From NCBI GenBank assembly GCA_964560875.1, contig CAZLMW010000126.1:1-22588 (forward strand): 22,588 nt of DNA, read 5' to 3'. Origin of the DNA: CAZLMW01 sp964560875. GTDB lineage: Bacteria > Myxococcota_A > UBA9042. Positions within the stretch are counted from its first letter, which is position 1; each line of letters opens with the position of its first letter. Positions 14,566 to 22,549 of the stretch are shown here, one piece after another. The notes under the pieces were generated by a model. It was not told the DNA's origin. It searched no databases and saw nothing but the letters and a program-made list of their open reading frames with translations. A program made the translations under genes and the position numbers.

Positions 14566-14655
14566 TGGCCCGGACCCGGCCTATCGCTCAGTCAGCGAAT
14601 TCCAATCGGGCCCGGCCGACGGGCGCCGACGGGCCACCGCGCCGAGACGATATCG

Positions 14656-16098
14656 CTAGAAATACTGTTGCGATCCAAACGAGACGCGCCAGTCGCGGCT
14701 CGGATCGAAGTCGCGCTGCGGCTCGATGAACCACGCGATGTCGAGGCGGGCGAGGAAGTTGGCGACGAGCGGCAGGATGAGTCTTGCACCGGTGCCCAAC
14801 GAGATGCCGGGGCGCCGGGCGAAGTGGCCGAGGTCGTTGCCCGCGTCGCCAGCGTCCACGAAGAGCACGTGTTGGAGCACGGCGAGCCGGTGATGCAGGC
14901 TCGGGATCCGGTATTCGGCGCTCGCCGCCCACATCATGCGGCCGCGAAAACGCCCCTCAAAGAAGCCCCGCACGTAGTAGAGGCCACCGATGTAGTTTTG
15001 AAACTCGGGCACAGCGTCGGTTGCGGCGCTCGCGATCACGCGCAGTACGATGTTTTGCCGCCATCGCAAGGGCAGCGCCAGCTTGCCGCTGAGCTTCGCC
15101 TTGAACCACGCGTCGCCTTCGTCGAAGAGCGGCAGTCCGGCGGTGATGACGGCGACGGCGTAGCGGCCATGCTGGATGTAGTCGTCCAGGTTGATGCGGC
15201 CGAGGCGGCCCGTGCCATTGATCAGCAGACTGCGGCGGTTTGGAGGAGCGCTGAAGCCGCGGTCGGTGTTGACCTGCCGCTCCTCGTCGGTGAGCAACGT
15301 TTCGTCAAAGGTGTCATCCACGGCGTCGAGGGACAGCGACCACACGCGCTCGGGGTTGCGCTGGTCGGAGACGGCCGCGCGCAGGTATTTGCGATGCCGT
15401 GAATACAGGCCTTCGAGGTCGCCGACCGTGTCGTATAGCCACCGGTTCCGCTCGCCGATCTGCCCGTAGACAGAGAATAGAAAGCGCTTGTCGAAGAGCC
15501 GGGGGTCGGTGAAGAGAAGGGCATACGAATGCGTCCCGGCGAAGTAGCTGTACCGGGCCGACAGCTCAAGCAATCGCCCGAACGCGTGGATGTCGATGAG
15601 GCCGGCCGTGACAAAGGTGCGCGCTCCCCCTCGCCCGAGGCTGAATATCGGCAACAGCGTCCACTTCTCGTCGTAGCTCATGACGATCTTGACGCCGGGG
15701 CCGTCGGCGATGAGCTCCGCGCCGACCGTTCGAAAGACCCGCAAGTTGCGCAGACGTCGCACCGTTTCAACCAGCTTGTCCTGCTGCAGCCTGGCACCGA
15801 CGCCAAAGAGCAGCTCGCGCGTGACCACTTTCTTGACCGTGTTGTCCAGGCCGGTATGCCGAATCGCCGTGACGACTTTGCCGAACAGGGCCTTGTCCCC
15901 GGTCCAGATCGGCGTCACCCGCGGCCGCTTCTTGTCGAGCTCGGATGCGGACTCCGGTTTGCTCGGGACCGGCTTCGATTTGGCGGGCCCCGGCTTGTCG
16001 TTCGTGGCAAAAGCGAGCGGGCCGGCCAGGGTGATTGCGAGCAGAACGGCGACTTGCAACTGTCGACAGCAGCAGCCCCCTCGCATAGCTTCCCGCAT
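14656..16098 (-). CDS. Omp85/BamA-family outer-membrane beta-barrel protein
   Basis: A 480-residue predicted outer-membrane protein. The ATG at 16098 has GGAG ten bases upstream and gives a signal peptide (hydrophobic AVLLAITLAGPLAFA, cleavage near residue 31); an ATG four codons later is an alternative, and the ATG at 16191 would overlap the kmo start region. After a Lys/Pro linker, residues about 65-150 resemble a single POTRA domain (VVTRELLFGVGARLQQDKL, VRRLRNLRVFRTV). Residues about 150-480 are alternating amphipathic strands of a barrel, with GGLYYVRGFFEGRFRG corresponding to the VRGF-type loop of Omp85 proteins. The protein ends in Phe, the outer-membrane insertion signal. A single POTRA and short length argue against essential BamA; it is more likely an accessory assembly or secretion pore. 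It is divergent from kmo with 57 bp between starts. Confidence 0.85.
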   Translation of the reverse strand: MREAMRGGCCCRQLQVAVLLAITLAGPLAFATNDKPGPAKSKPVPSKPESASELDKKRPRVTPIWTGDKALFGKVVTAIRHTGLDNTVKKVVTRELLFGVGARLQQDKLVETVRRLRNLRVFRTVGAELIADGPGVKIVMSYDEKWTLLPIFSLGRGGARTFVTAGLIDIHAFGRLLELSARYSYFAGTHSYALLFTDPRLFDKRFLFSVYGQIGERNRWLYDTVGDLEGLYSRHRKYLRAAVSDQRNPERVWSLSLDAVDDTFDETLLTDEERQVNTDRGFSAPPNRRSLLINGTGRLGRINLDDYIQHGRYAVAVITAGLPLFDEGDAWFKAKLSGKLALPLRWRQNIVLRVIASAATDAVPEFQNYIGGLYYVRGFFEGRFRGRMMWAASAEYRIPSLHHRLAVLQHVLFVDAGDAGNDLGHFARRPGISLGTGARLILPLVANFLARLDIAWFIEPQRDFDPSRDWRVSFGSQQYF

Positions 16099-16155
16099 CG
16101 GTCCAACGCTCCAGCAGACGTGGTCGTATCCCCGCAACAGCCGTGGTCTTATCCC

Positions 16156-17505
16156 ATGAACCTGCGACACCCGCCATCGGAGGCCGGCCACTCAGACGCG
16201 CCGATCGTGGTCGTGGGAGCCGGTCTGGCGGGATGCCTGGTGGCCACGTTGCTCGCCAAGCGCGGCTTCAATGTGCAGGTATATGAGCGCCGTCCCGACA
16301 TGCGCGCCGCCGAAATCGCCGCCGGTCGCTCCATCAACCTGGCGCTGTCCACGCGCGGCATCGACGCGTTGGAGCTTGCCGGGGTCGCCGAACGGGTGCT
16401 CGCCGACGCGATCCCGATGCCAGGCCGTATCATGCACGGCGTCGACGGCGCGTTGACCTATCAGCCCTATGGGCAAGACGGCCAGGCCATCCGGTCGGTG
16501 TCGCGTCGCGGGCTGAATGAAACCCTGATGACCGCCGCCGAGCAAGCCGGGGCCCGCCTCTTCTTTAATAAGCGGTGCCTCGACATCGATCCGACCGCGC
16601 GCAAGGTGACGCTCGCCGACGATGACGGCCGAGCCACCGTCCAAGCGCGCATAATCATCGGCGCCGATGGCGTGTTTTCGGCCGTTCGAGGGCATCTGCA
16701 ACGCAGCGACAGGTACCAATACGAGCAGCTGTACCTCGATCACGGCTACAAAGAACTGGCGATTCCGCCCGGCGAAAACGGCTCGTTCCGGCTCGAAAAG
16801 GACGGCCTTCACATCTGGCCGCGCCACGATTTCATGCTCATCGCGCTGCCCAACGCCGACGGCAGTTTCACCTGCACGCTTTTCCAGGCGCTTGACGGTC
16901 CCGAGGGGCTGCATGCGCTGGACACACCCGAGAAGGTTCGCGCTTTCTTCGCCAAGTGGTTTCCCGATGCGGTGCCGCTGATGCCAACGCTCGTCGAAGA
17001 CTTCTTCGGCAACCCCACGAGCTCGCTGTGCACGATTCGATGTGCGCCCTATCACCGCGATGACAGCGTCCTGTTGATCGGCGACGCCGCCCATGCCGTG
17101 GTGCCGTTTTATGGGCAGGGCATGAACGCGGCGTTCGAGGACTGCGCCATCATCGAGCGGATGCTGCAGGCCAACGGCGGTCGCCTCGAGGGCGTGCCCG
17201 CACGCTTTTCGGCCGAACGGAAGGAAGACGCCGACGCGATCCGCCAGCTGGCGCTCGATAACTTCGTGGAGATGCGCAGCAAGGTCGCCAACCCGCTGTT
17301 CTTGTTGCGCAAGAAGGTAGACAAGCTGCTGCACAAACTCGCGCCGAGCCTCTATGTGCCGCTGTATTCGATGGTGACCTTTTCGACGATTCCATACGCC
17401 GAGACGGTGCGGCGCGCGCAGCAGCAGCAAAAGGCCCTGGTCCGTGGTGCCGTCGTGTTGGGAGCGGCGCTGGTCGGTGCCCTGGCCGTCGCCCTCATGC
17501 GGTAA
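16156..17505 (+). CDS. kmo: Kynurenine 3-monooxygenase
   Basis: A 449-residue FAD-dependent hydroxylase that converts L-kynurenine to 3-hydroxykynurenine using NADPH and O2. The N-terminal FAD motif is IVVVGAGLAG (Gly21, Gly23, Gly26). Family hallmarks follow: GRSINLALSTRGIDAL, MPGRIMHG, a GQAIRSVSRRGLNE block that lines the active site, IIGADGVFSAVR, KDGLHIWPRHDFMLIALPN, and the second FAD motif LLIGDAAHAVVPFYGQGMNAAFEDC with Asp310. The C-terminal ~25 residues (LVRGAVVLGAALVGALAVALMR) form a membrane anchor like that of eukaryotic KMO. ATG at 16156 fits family length; no strong ribosome-binding site is visible. Kynureninase, the next enzyme, is encoded convergently 20 bp downstream. Kynurenine formamidase and tryptophan 2,3-dioxygenase are not in the window. 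Confidence 0.95.
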   Translation: MNLRHPPSEAGHSDAPIVVVGAGLAGCLVATLLAKRGFNVQVYERRPDMRAAEIAAGRSINLALSTRGIDALELAGVAERVLADAIPMPGRIMHGVDGALTYQPYGQDGQAIRSVSRRGLNETLMTAAEQAGARLFFNKRCLDIDPTARKVTLADDDGRATVQARIIIGADGVFSAVRGHLQRSDRYQYEQLYLDHGYKELAIPPGENGSFRLEKDGLHIWPRHDFMLIALPNADGSFTCTLFQALDGPEGLHALDTPEKVRAFFAKWFPDAVPLMPTLVEDFFGNPTSSLCTIRCAPYHRDDSVLLIGDAAHAVVPFYGQGMNAAFEDCAIIERMLQANGGRLEGVPARFSAERKEDADAIRQLALDNFVEMRSKVANPLFLLRKKVDKLLHKLAPSLYVPLYSMVTFSTIPYAETVRRAQQQQKALVRGAVVLGAALVGALAVALMR

Positions 17506-17525
17506 CGATCCTCACGCGGTAACCA

Positions 17526-18776
17526 TCAACGGCGGATCACCTCGCCGATGATCTCGGCGAACCGGCCGCACTCTTCGACCGTGTTGTAAAGCGGCGCAGG
17601 CGCAACGCGAATCACATCTGGGTGGCGGTAGTCCGATGACACGCCGGCGCCTGCAAGGGCCTCTTGGATGGCGCGCCCCCCGCGAGGAAAACGCAGGGAA
17701 AGCTGGCAACCTCGACGTTTGGGTTGCCGCGGCGTGATCACCTCAACCGCGTCACCGGCGACCGATTCGAGCGCATCGAGCAGCGCCGAGGAGAGCTCCA
17801 GACCAGCTTCGCGAAGTGCCGGCATCGTCGCTTCATCGAAGATCCCGAGGCTGACCCGCAGCGGGGCCATCGAAAAGACGGGCGCATTGGATAGCTGCCA
17901 CGCCGCAGCCCCGACGTGCGGCACGAAACTCTCCGGCATCGAAAACCGCGTCGCTGGATCGTTGCCCCACCACCCTTCGTGGCGATGCAGATGTGGGTTG
18001 TCGCTGTGTCGTTCATGGACGAAAGCGCAACCGACGCTGCCAGGACCGCTGTTGAGGTACTTGTAGCTGCACCACGCGGCGAAATCGACGCCCCATTCAT
18101 GCAGCTGCAGGTCGAGGTTGCCCGCGGCGTGCGCCAGGTCGAAGCCGACCGTGCAGCCGTGCTCGTGGCCGACGCGGGTGATCGACTCGAAGTCGAACGC
18201 CTGGCCGGTTCGGTAGTGCACGCCCGAGATCAAGATGAGCGCGATGGAGTCGCCGTGCGTCGCGATGGTCTCGAGGATGGCTTCGTCGTCCACGAGATGG
18301 GCGCCGGGCTCGGGCTCGACGGCGATGACGTTGTCCGCAGGATCGAGTCCATGCCAGCGGATCTGGCTCGCGATGGCGTAGCGGTCGGATGCAAACGCGT
18401 CGGCGATGACGACAACTTTGCTGCGGCGCGGGGTGGGGCGATAAAAGCTGGTGAGCAGCAGGTGCAGGTTCACGGTCAGCCCGTTCATGGCCACGACTTC
18501 GTGGGGCAGGGCGCCTACGACGCGGGCGAGGGGCTCCTTGAGCGGCTCATCGTAGCTGTACCAAGGGTGCGTGCCTTCGAAATGGCCCTCGACGCCGAGC
18601 CTCGCCCAGTCGTCGAGCTCTGTCATCAAAGCGGCGCGGGTGGCCAACGGCTGCAGCCCGAGCGAATTGCCGGTGAAATACACCGACTCGCTGCCGTCGG
18701 GCCCGGGTGGCACATGGAAACGATCGCGGAACGCGCCCGGTTGGATGCGAGCTGTCGAGGCGGGGATAGCGATCAC
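17526..18776 (-). CDS. kynU: Kynureninase
   Basis: A 416-residue PLP enzyme that cleaves 3-hydroxykynurenine (or kynurenine) to 3-hydroxyanthranilate (or anthranilate) and alanine. Recognisable family features: VYFTGNSLGLQP near the N-terminus, EGTHPWYSYDEPL, the MNGLTVNLHLLLTSFY phosphate-binding region, GFDLAHAAGNLDLQLHEWGVDFAAWCSYKYLNSGPG with the PLP lysine Lys239, and GWWGNDPATRF. Length is standard. The start is a GTG at 18776, six bases after the stop of the DUF4399 gene, so it is probably co-transcribed and coupled to that gene. With kmo it provides two consecutive steps of the route to 3-hydroxyanthranilate, used for NAD synthesis or tryptophan catabolism. Confidence 0.95.
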   Translation of the reverse strand: MIAIPASTARIQPGAFRDRFHVPPGPDGSESVYFTGNSLGLQPLATRAALMTELDDWARLGVEGHFEGTHPWYSYDEPLKEPLARVVGALPHEVVAMNGLTVNLHLLLTSFYRPTPRRSKVVVIADAFASDRYAIASQIRWHGLDPADNVIAVEPEPGAHLVDDEAILETIATHGDSIALILISGVHYRTGQAFDFESITRVGHEHGCTVGFDLAHAAGNLDLQLHEWGVDFAAWCSYKYLNSGPGSVGCAFVHERHSDNPHLHRHEGWWGNDPATRFSMPESFVPHVGAAAWQLSNAPVFSMAPLRVSLGIFDEATMPALREAGLELSSALLDALESVAGDAVEVITPRQPKRRGCQLSLRFPRGGRAIQEALAGAGVSSDYRHPDVIRVAPAPLYNTVEECGRFAEIIGEVIRR

Positions 18777-18782
18777 GTCGGG

Positions 18783-19499
18783 CTACTTGGCCGCTTTCTT
18801 GGCTTCTTCAGCGGCCGTTTTGGCTTCGTCCATCTTCACGCCGGCGGCATGCGCGGCAGCTTCGGCGGCGGCTGAGGCCCCACTCGGAGGGGGTGTGGCG
18901 GCGACGGGCGGAACCTGGTCTTCGGTCGCGGACGCGGGGGGTTCGGCGACGGGGACTTCGGGGTTGATCTGCACGGTGATTTCGATGGTCGTCGCCATCT
19001 GCGGGCCGTAGCTCAAGTGCGCGTAGTCGGCGAACTGCATCGTCAGCTTATGGCGCCCGGCCGTGAGCTTCACCTTGGCCTCTGTCTGGCCCTTTCCGAA
19101 GTGGATGTGCTGCGCGTCTTTGGGCACGGGCTGACCTTTGGGGATGCCGGCCGAGTCGACGATGATGTGGTGGTGCCCGGTGTTTTCGGCCTTCTGACCA
19201 GCGGGTTTGACGGCCATGCCTTGCACACCCATCGTGACCGCCACCTCGATCATCCCGTCCTTGTCCGGTGTTCCTTGCACGATGGCGCCTTCTTTGGGCG
19301 CGATGAAGAACACGCGTATCGCACCGTCGGTCTTCTTGTCGGCGGCGTTCTTGGCGCCAGGCGCCTTCTTTTCGTCTCCCTTCTTCGCGGCGGCGGCGGA
19401 CGGGTCGGTCTTTTTCGCGGCTTCTTTCTTCTTGCCGCAACCGGCTGTGATAAGCGCGACGCTGACGGTGATGAGCAGGGCGAGCGAGCGGTGATGCAT
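18783..19499 (-). CDS. DUF4399-domain lipoprotein
   Basis: A 238-residue predicted lipoprotein. ATG at 19499 has GGAG seven bases upstream and starts a signal ending in LITAGC with Cys21; the frame is open 105 codons further upstream but that stretch overlaps the divergent cyclase gene. A Lys/Ala-rich linker runs to about residue 58. Residues about 60-178 fit DUF4399: FFIAPKEGAIVQ, NTGHHHIIVDSAG (His109-His111), QHIHFGKGQTEAKVKLTAGRHKLTMQFAD and AHLSYGP. The conserved histidines suggest a metal or ligand site, but the family function is unknown. The tail is Ala/Pro/Glu-rich and ends in an alpha-helical KTAAEEAKKAAK. It precedes kynU by six bases, an unexplained pairing of a surface lipoprotein with a cytosolic enzyme. 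Confidence 0.82.
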   Translation of the reverse strand: MHHRSLALLITVSVALITAGCGKKKEAAKKTDPSAAAAKKGDEKKAPGAKNAADKKTDGAIRVFFIAPKEGAIVQGTPDKDGMIEVAVTMGVQGMAVKPAGQKAENTGHHHIIVDSAGIPKGQPVPKDAQHIHFGKGQTEAKVKLTAGRHKLTMQFADYAHLSYGPQMATTIEITVQINPEVPVAEPPASATEDQVPPVAATPPPSGASAAAEAAAHAAGVKMDEAKTAAEEAKKAAK

Positions 19500-19527
19500 G
19501 GCGTTCTCCGAGGGTGGACAGGCGCCG

Positions 19528-19557
19528 ATGCTAACCCGGCGTGTCGAACTCGTGCAA
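19528..19557 (-). promoter_or_regulatory. Possible promoter of the DUF4399-kynU unit, with overlapping palindrome
   Basis: On the minus strand TTGCAC (19557-19552) and TAGCAT (19533-19528) are separated by 18 bases; the -10 matches four of six consensus positions and the -35 three. A perfect inverted repeat CGTGC-AAA-GCACG at 19551-19563 overlaps the -35 and lies 15 bp before the divergent cyclase ATG, so it could be an operator acting on both genes. The whole divergent gap is only 78 bp. Confidence 0.3.
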
Positions 19558-19577
19558 AGCACGGGGTATGGTGGGGC

Positions 19578-22436
19578 ATGACCGCTCCCCCCGACGGCGT
19601 TGTCACGCTGGTCTTCACCGATATCGAGGGATCCTCGGCGCTCTGGGACGCGCTCGGCGACGGTATGGTCGGGTTGTTGCGCGTTCACGATGCGGTCATG
19701 CGCCGGGCCATCGAGCGGCATCGCGGCTACGAGGTCAACACGGCCGGCGATTCGTTCCTCGTGGCGTTTTCCGAGGCGTCCGAGGCGATCGCGTTCTGCA
19801 TCGAGGTCCAGCAACAGCTTGCGCGGCAGGACTGGGCGGTGCTCGACGCTCTGGCCGGATATGACTCAGCGCCGAGCAGCGGCGTCGCAGGCGGGCTCCG
19901 CGTCCGCATGGGCGTGCACACGGGGCGGCCTTGGGTGCGGCGCGATCCGACCACTCGTCGCATGGATTATGGCGGTCCGATGTGCAACCGGGCAGCGCGG
20001 GTCTCATCGGCGGCGCACGGTGGCCAGGTGCTCGTCTCGGAGCCCGCTTGGGCCGCCGCGAAGGCGCATCTCGGTGACGATGTGCACGTTACCGACCTCG
20101 GCCACCATGCGTTGCGCGGGCTGGATCGATCCGAACATATCCGACAGGCCTTGCCGCGGGCCCTGGCCGAGCGAACATTCCCGCCAATCCGTGCCGTTGC
20201 CGAACACCGCACCAATCTGCGCGAGCGCGACGATTCGTTTGTCGGCCGGGAAAAGGAACTCACCGACCTCAACCAGCGACTTGTGTCCGGCGCGCGGCTC
20301 ATCACCGTGCTCGGGCCCGGCGGCACCGGCAAGACACGGCTGACCCAGCAGATCGCCCGCAATCAGGTGGCGACATGGTCGGGGGGCGCGTGGTTCTGTG
20401 ACCTCACCGAGGCCCGCACCCTCGATGGCGTGGCGGTCGCCGTCGCCCAGGCGTTCGACGTCGCGCTCACCGGCAGCGATCCCATCGCCCAGGTTGGCGA
20501 TGTCCTGTCGCGCCGCCGCGACGTCTTGGTGGTGCTCGACAACTTCGAACAGGTTGTCCAGTTCGCGGCCGAATCGGTCGCGCGTTGGCGGGCCATGGCG
20601 CCCGACGTGCGTTTCCTGGTCACCAGCCGGTCGCTGCTCGACATCGCCGGCGAAGAGGTCTTCAGCCTCGGGCCGCTCAGCCCCAGCGCCGCGCTCACGC
20701 TGTTCGAGGACCGCGCCGCGTCCGTTCGCCCCGGCTTCCGCATCGACGACACGAATCGGCCAACCGTCGCCGAAATCGTCGAACGGCTCGACCGGATGAG
20801 CCTCGCCATCGAGCTCGCTGCCGCGCGGGCACGGGTGATGGCGCCCGACAAACTCCTCAAGCGCCTGAGCAAGCGGTTTGCGCTGCTCGCCGGTCGGAGG
20901 CGGGATCTGACAGCTCGCCAGGCAACGTTGCGCGGCGCGATCGACTGGTCGTGGGACTTGCTGCGGCCCTGGGAACAGCTCGCGCTCGCTCAATGCAGCG
21001 TCTTTCGTGGTGGCTTCCGCCTCGAAACAGCCGAAGAAGTGCTCGACCTCGATGCCTGGCCGGACGCGCCGTGGCCGATGGACGTCGTGCAGTCGCTCGT
21101 CGACCAGAGCCTGCTGCAGCTTCGCGAGCCGCGCGCCGGACACGAGCGCATCACGATGTACGAGTCGATCCGCGAATACGCCGCCGAGAAGCTGGCCGAA
21201 CACCGCGCAATCAGTCCGCCGTCTGGCGGCCCTGCCACGGGTCCCGATGCGATCGGGGCGATGCGCCGTCGCCATGCCGCGCACTTCGCGACGGCGGGCA
21301 GCGATGCGTTCGCGGAATCTCTTTGCGCGCACGGCGGTGTCGAGCTCCGCTGGCAGCTTACCTACGACCTGGAAAACCTCGCGGGCGGTGTGGAAGCTGC
21401 GCTCGCCGATGGCGACTTGGAGCTGGCCGCCGGATGTGCGCTCGGAGCCGCTCCCGTCTTCGAAGTGCGCGGGCCATTTCTCGTTGGCGTGAAGATGCTG
21501 GCGGGCGTTCGTTCGCGTCCGGGACTCTCCGGGGCCTCGGAGCGCCGGCTGGACTACTGGCTGGGCCTGCTCAACCGGTTTGGCGGCCGTCCCGACGACG
21601 CGCGCCGGCATCTCGAGGCATCCCTGGCGTCCAACAGGGCGGCCGGAGACCGGCGCGGCGAAGGCATCCTCATCGCCGCGGTGGGAATCGCCGATCGCGA
21701 ACAGGGGCGCACCGACCAGGCCCGCGCGGCATTCGTCGACGCGTTGGCCATCCATCGCGAAGTCGGCAACCGGCGCGGCGAGGGGATCGTCCAGGGCAGC
21801 ATCGGCCTGATGCACTACGACCGCGGCGAGGTCGAAGATGCCCTCCGCTGCTACAACGCATCTGTCGCCATCCACCGCGAGGTCGGAGATCGTCGCCTTG
21901 AAGGCCGCATGCTCGGCAACCTTGGCCTCGTCTACCGCGAAAATGGGGATATTGGCGGGGCGCGAAGCAACTACGAGCTGGCGCTCGCCATCTCACGTGA
22001 GGTGGGCGACCGGCTGAGCGAGGGGATCACGCTCGGCAACCTCGGAGACCTTGCCATCGAGCAAGACGACTGGGTGCGTGCCGAAGAGCTCCTCAAGCGC
22101 GCGGTACCCATCTGCGACGAGACGCTTCCCGTAGCTGCAGGCGCGTTTCGAGGCAGCCTCGCGCTGACCTGCTCGCAACGCGGAAACATCGACCAGGCAC
22201 GGCAACTGCTCGCGGCAGGCGCTGCGCAACTTCGCGGCGTCCACCGCGTCGAGCTCGGCAAGCTGTTGTGCAAGCAAGGGCTGGTCGAGGCGCGTGTCGG
22301 GGCGCAAGACGCCGCCGAATCCGCGCTCGCGGAGGCCGAAGTTATCGCCGATGAAAGCGGTGTCGGGGCGGACTCAGCCCTCGGAACGGCGATTTCCCGC
22401 CTCAAGCGTCGTCTTCTGTCCGGCTCTACGCGCTAG
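19578..22436 (+). CDS. Class III nucleotide cyclase - STAND ATPase - TPR regulator
   Basis: A 952-residue cytoplasmic signalling protein. ATG at 19578 has GGTGGGG just upstream and begins directly before the cyclase domain; the frame is open 187 codons upstream but that part overlaps the DUF4399 gene. Residues 7-180: cyclase domain with both metal aspartates (Asp15 in FTDIEGSS, Asp58 in AGDSFLVAF) and transition-state residues Asn137 and Arg141 in YGGPMCNRAARV. The adenine-recognition lysine is replaced by Asn54, while Asp130 is kept. Residues about 220-560: FVGREKEL, Walker A GPGGTGKT (246-253), Walker B VLVVLDNFEQ, FLVTSRSLL, and ATLRGAIDWSWDLL, typical of AfsR-like STAND ATPases. Residues about 690-930: four or more TPR units of about 40 residues (RGEGILIAAVGIADREQG and similar). 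The TPRs would sense a partner, the ATPase act as a switch, and the cyclase give the output. The TAG stop lies in the CTAG at the edge of the right inverted repeat. Confidence 0.9.
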   Translation: MTAPPDGVVTLVFTDIEGSSALWDALGDGMVGLLRVHDAVMRRAIERHRGYEVNTAGDSFLVAFSEASEAIAFCIEVQQQLARQDWAVLDALAGYDSAPSSGVAGGLRVRMGVHTGRPWVRRDPTTRRMDYGGPMCNRAARVSSAAHGGQVLVSEPAWAAAKAHLGDDVHVTDLGHHALRGLDRSEHIRQALPRALAERTFPPIRAVAEHRTNLRERDDSFVGREKELTDLNQRLVSGARLITVLGPGGTGKTRLTQQIARNQVATWSGGAWFCDLTEARTLDGVAVAVAQAFDVALTGSDPIAQVGDVLSRRRDVLVVLDNFEQVVQFAAESVARWRAMAPDVRFLVTSRSLLDIAGEEVFSLGPLSPSAALTLFEDRAASVRPGFRIDDTNRPTVAEIVERLDRMSLAIELAAARARVMAPDKLLKRLSKRFALLAGRRRDLTARQATLRGAIDWSWDLLRPWEQLALAQCSVFRGGFRLETAEEVLDLDAWPDAPWPMDVVQSLVDQSLLQLREPRAGHERITMYESIREYAAEKLAEHRAISPPSGGPATGPDAIGAMRRRHAAHFATAGSDAFAESLCAHGGVELRWQLTYDLENLAGGVEAALADGDLELAAGCALGAAPVFEVRGPFLVGVKMLAGVRSRPGLSGASERRLDYWLGLLNRFGGRPDDARRHLEASLASNRAAGDRRGEGILIAAVGIADREQGRTDQARAAFVDALAIHREVGNRRGEGIVQGSIGLMHYDRGEVEDALRCYNASVAIHREVGDRRLEGRMLGNLGLVYRENGDIGGARSNYELALAISREVGDRLSEGITLGNLGDLAIEQDDWVRAEELLKRAVPICDETLPVAAGAFRGSLALTCSQRGNIDQARQLLAAGAAQLRGVHRVELGKLLCKQGLVEARVGAQDAAESALAEAEVIADESGVGADSALGTAISRLKRRLLSGSTR

Positions 22437-22549
22437 ATGTGCGCGGCGAGAATGGCGATCCGCTCTTCCGCTCCCGCTCCCGCTCCCGGCTCAGCGCTTC
22501 TGATGCCGCTTGGCCAGGCCAACCAGCATCGCCGCCATCCGGTCGAGGA
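22433..22549. repeat. Right arm of the window-flanking inverted repeat
   Basis: This is the reverse complement of bases 1-151 apart from two substitutions and a shorter hexamer tract. Similarity begins exactly at CTAG (22433-22436), which contains the TAG stop codon of the cyclase-STAND gene. On the outer side the left copy is cut by the window start, so the true length of the repeat is unknown. Confidence 0.9.
22462..22487 (-). repeat. GGGAGC hexamer tandem repeat (right copy)
   Basis: Read on the minus strand the tract is GGGAGC three times followed by GGAAGAGC, starting 3 bp after the stop codon of the adjacent gene. It is the counterpart of the longer tract at 63-122. Confidence 0.95.

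Larger units (their letters stand above)
14236..14655. other. 420-bp gap between the DksA-like and Omp85-like genes
   Basis: This stretch holds the probable promoter of the DksA-led operon, a doubtful 67-codon minus-strand ORF, and a GC-rich hexamer tract. Between the hexamers and the Omp85-like stop codon (14566-14655) there is about 90 bp of very GC-rich sequence with no ORF or hairpin that I trust. It carries CTAG near both sides (14314-14317 and 14656-14659), a tetranucleotide that is otherwise scarce in the window. Confidence 0.6.
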
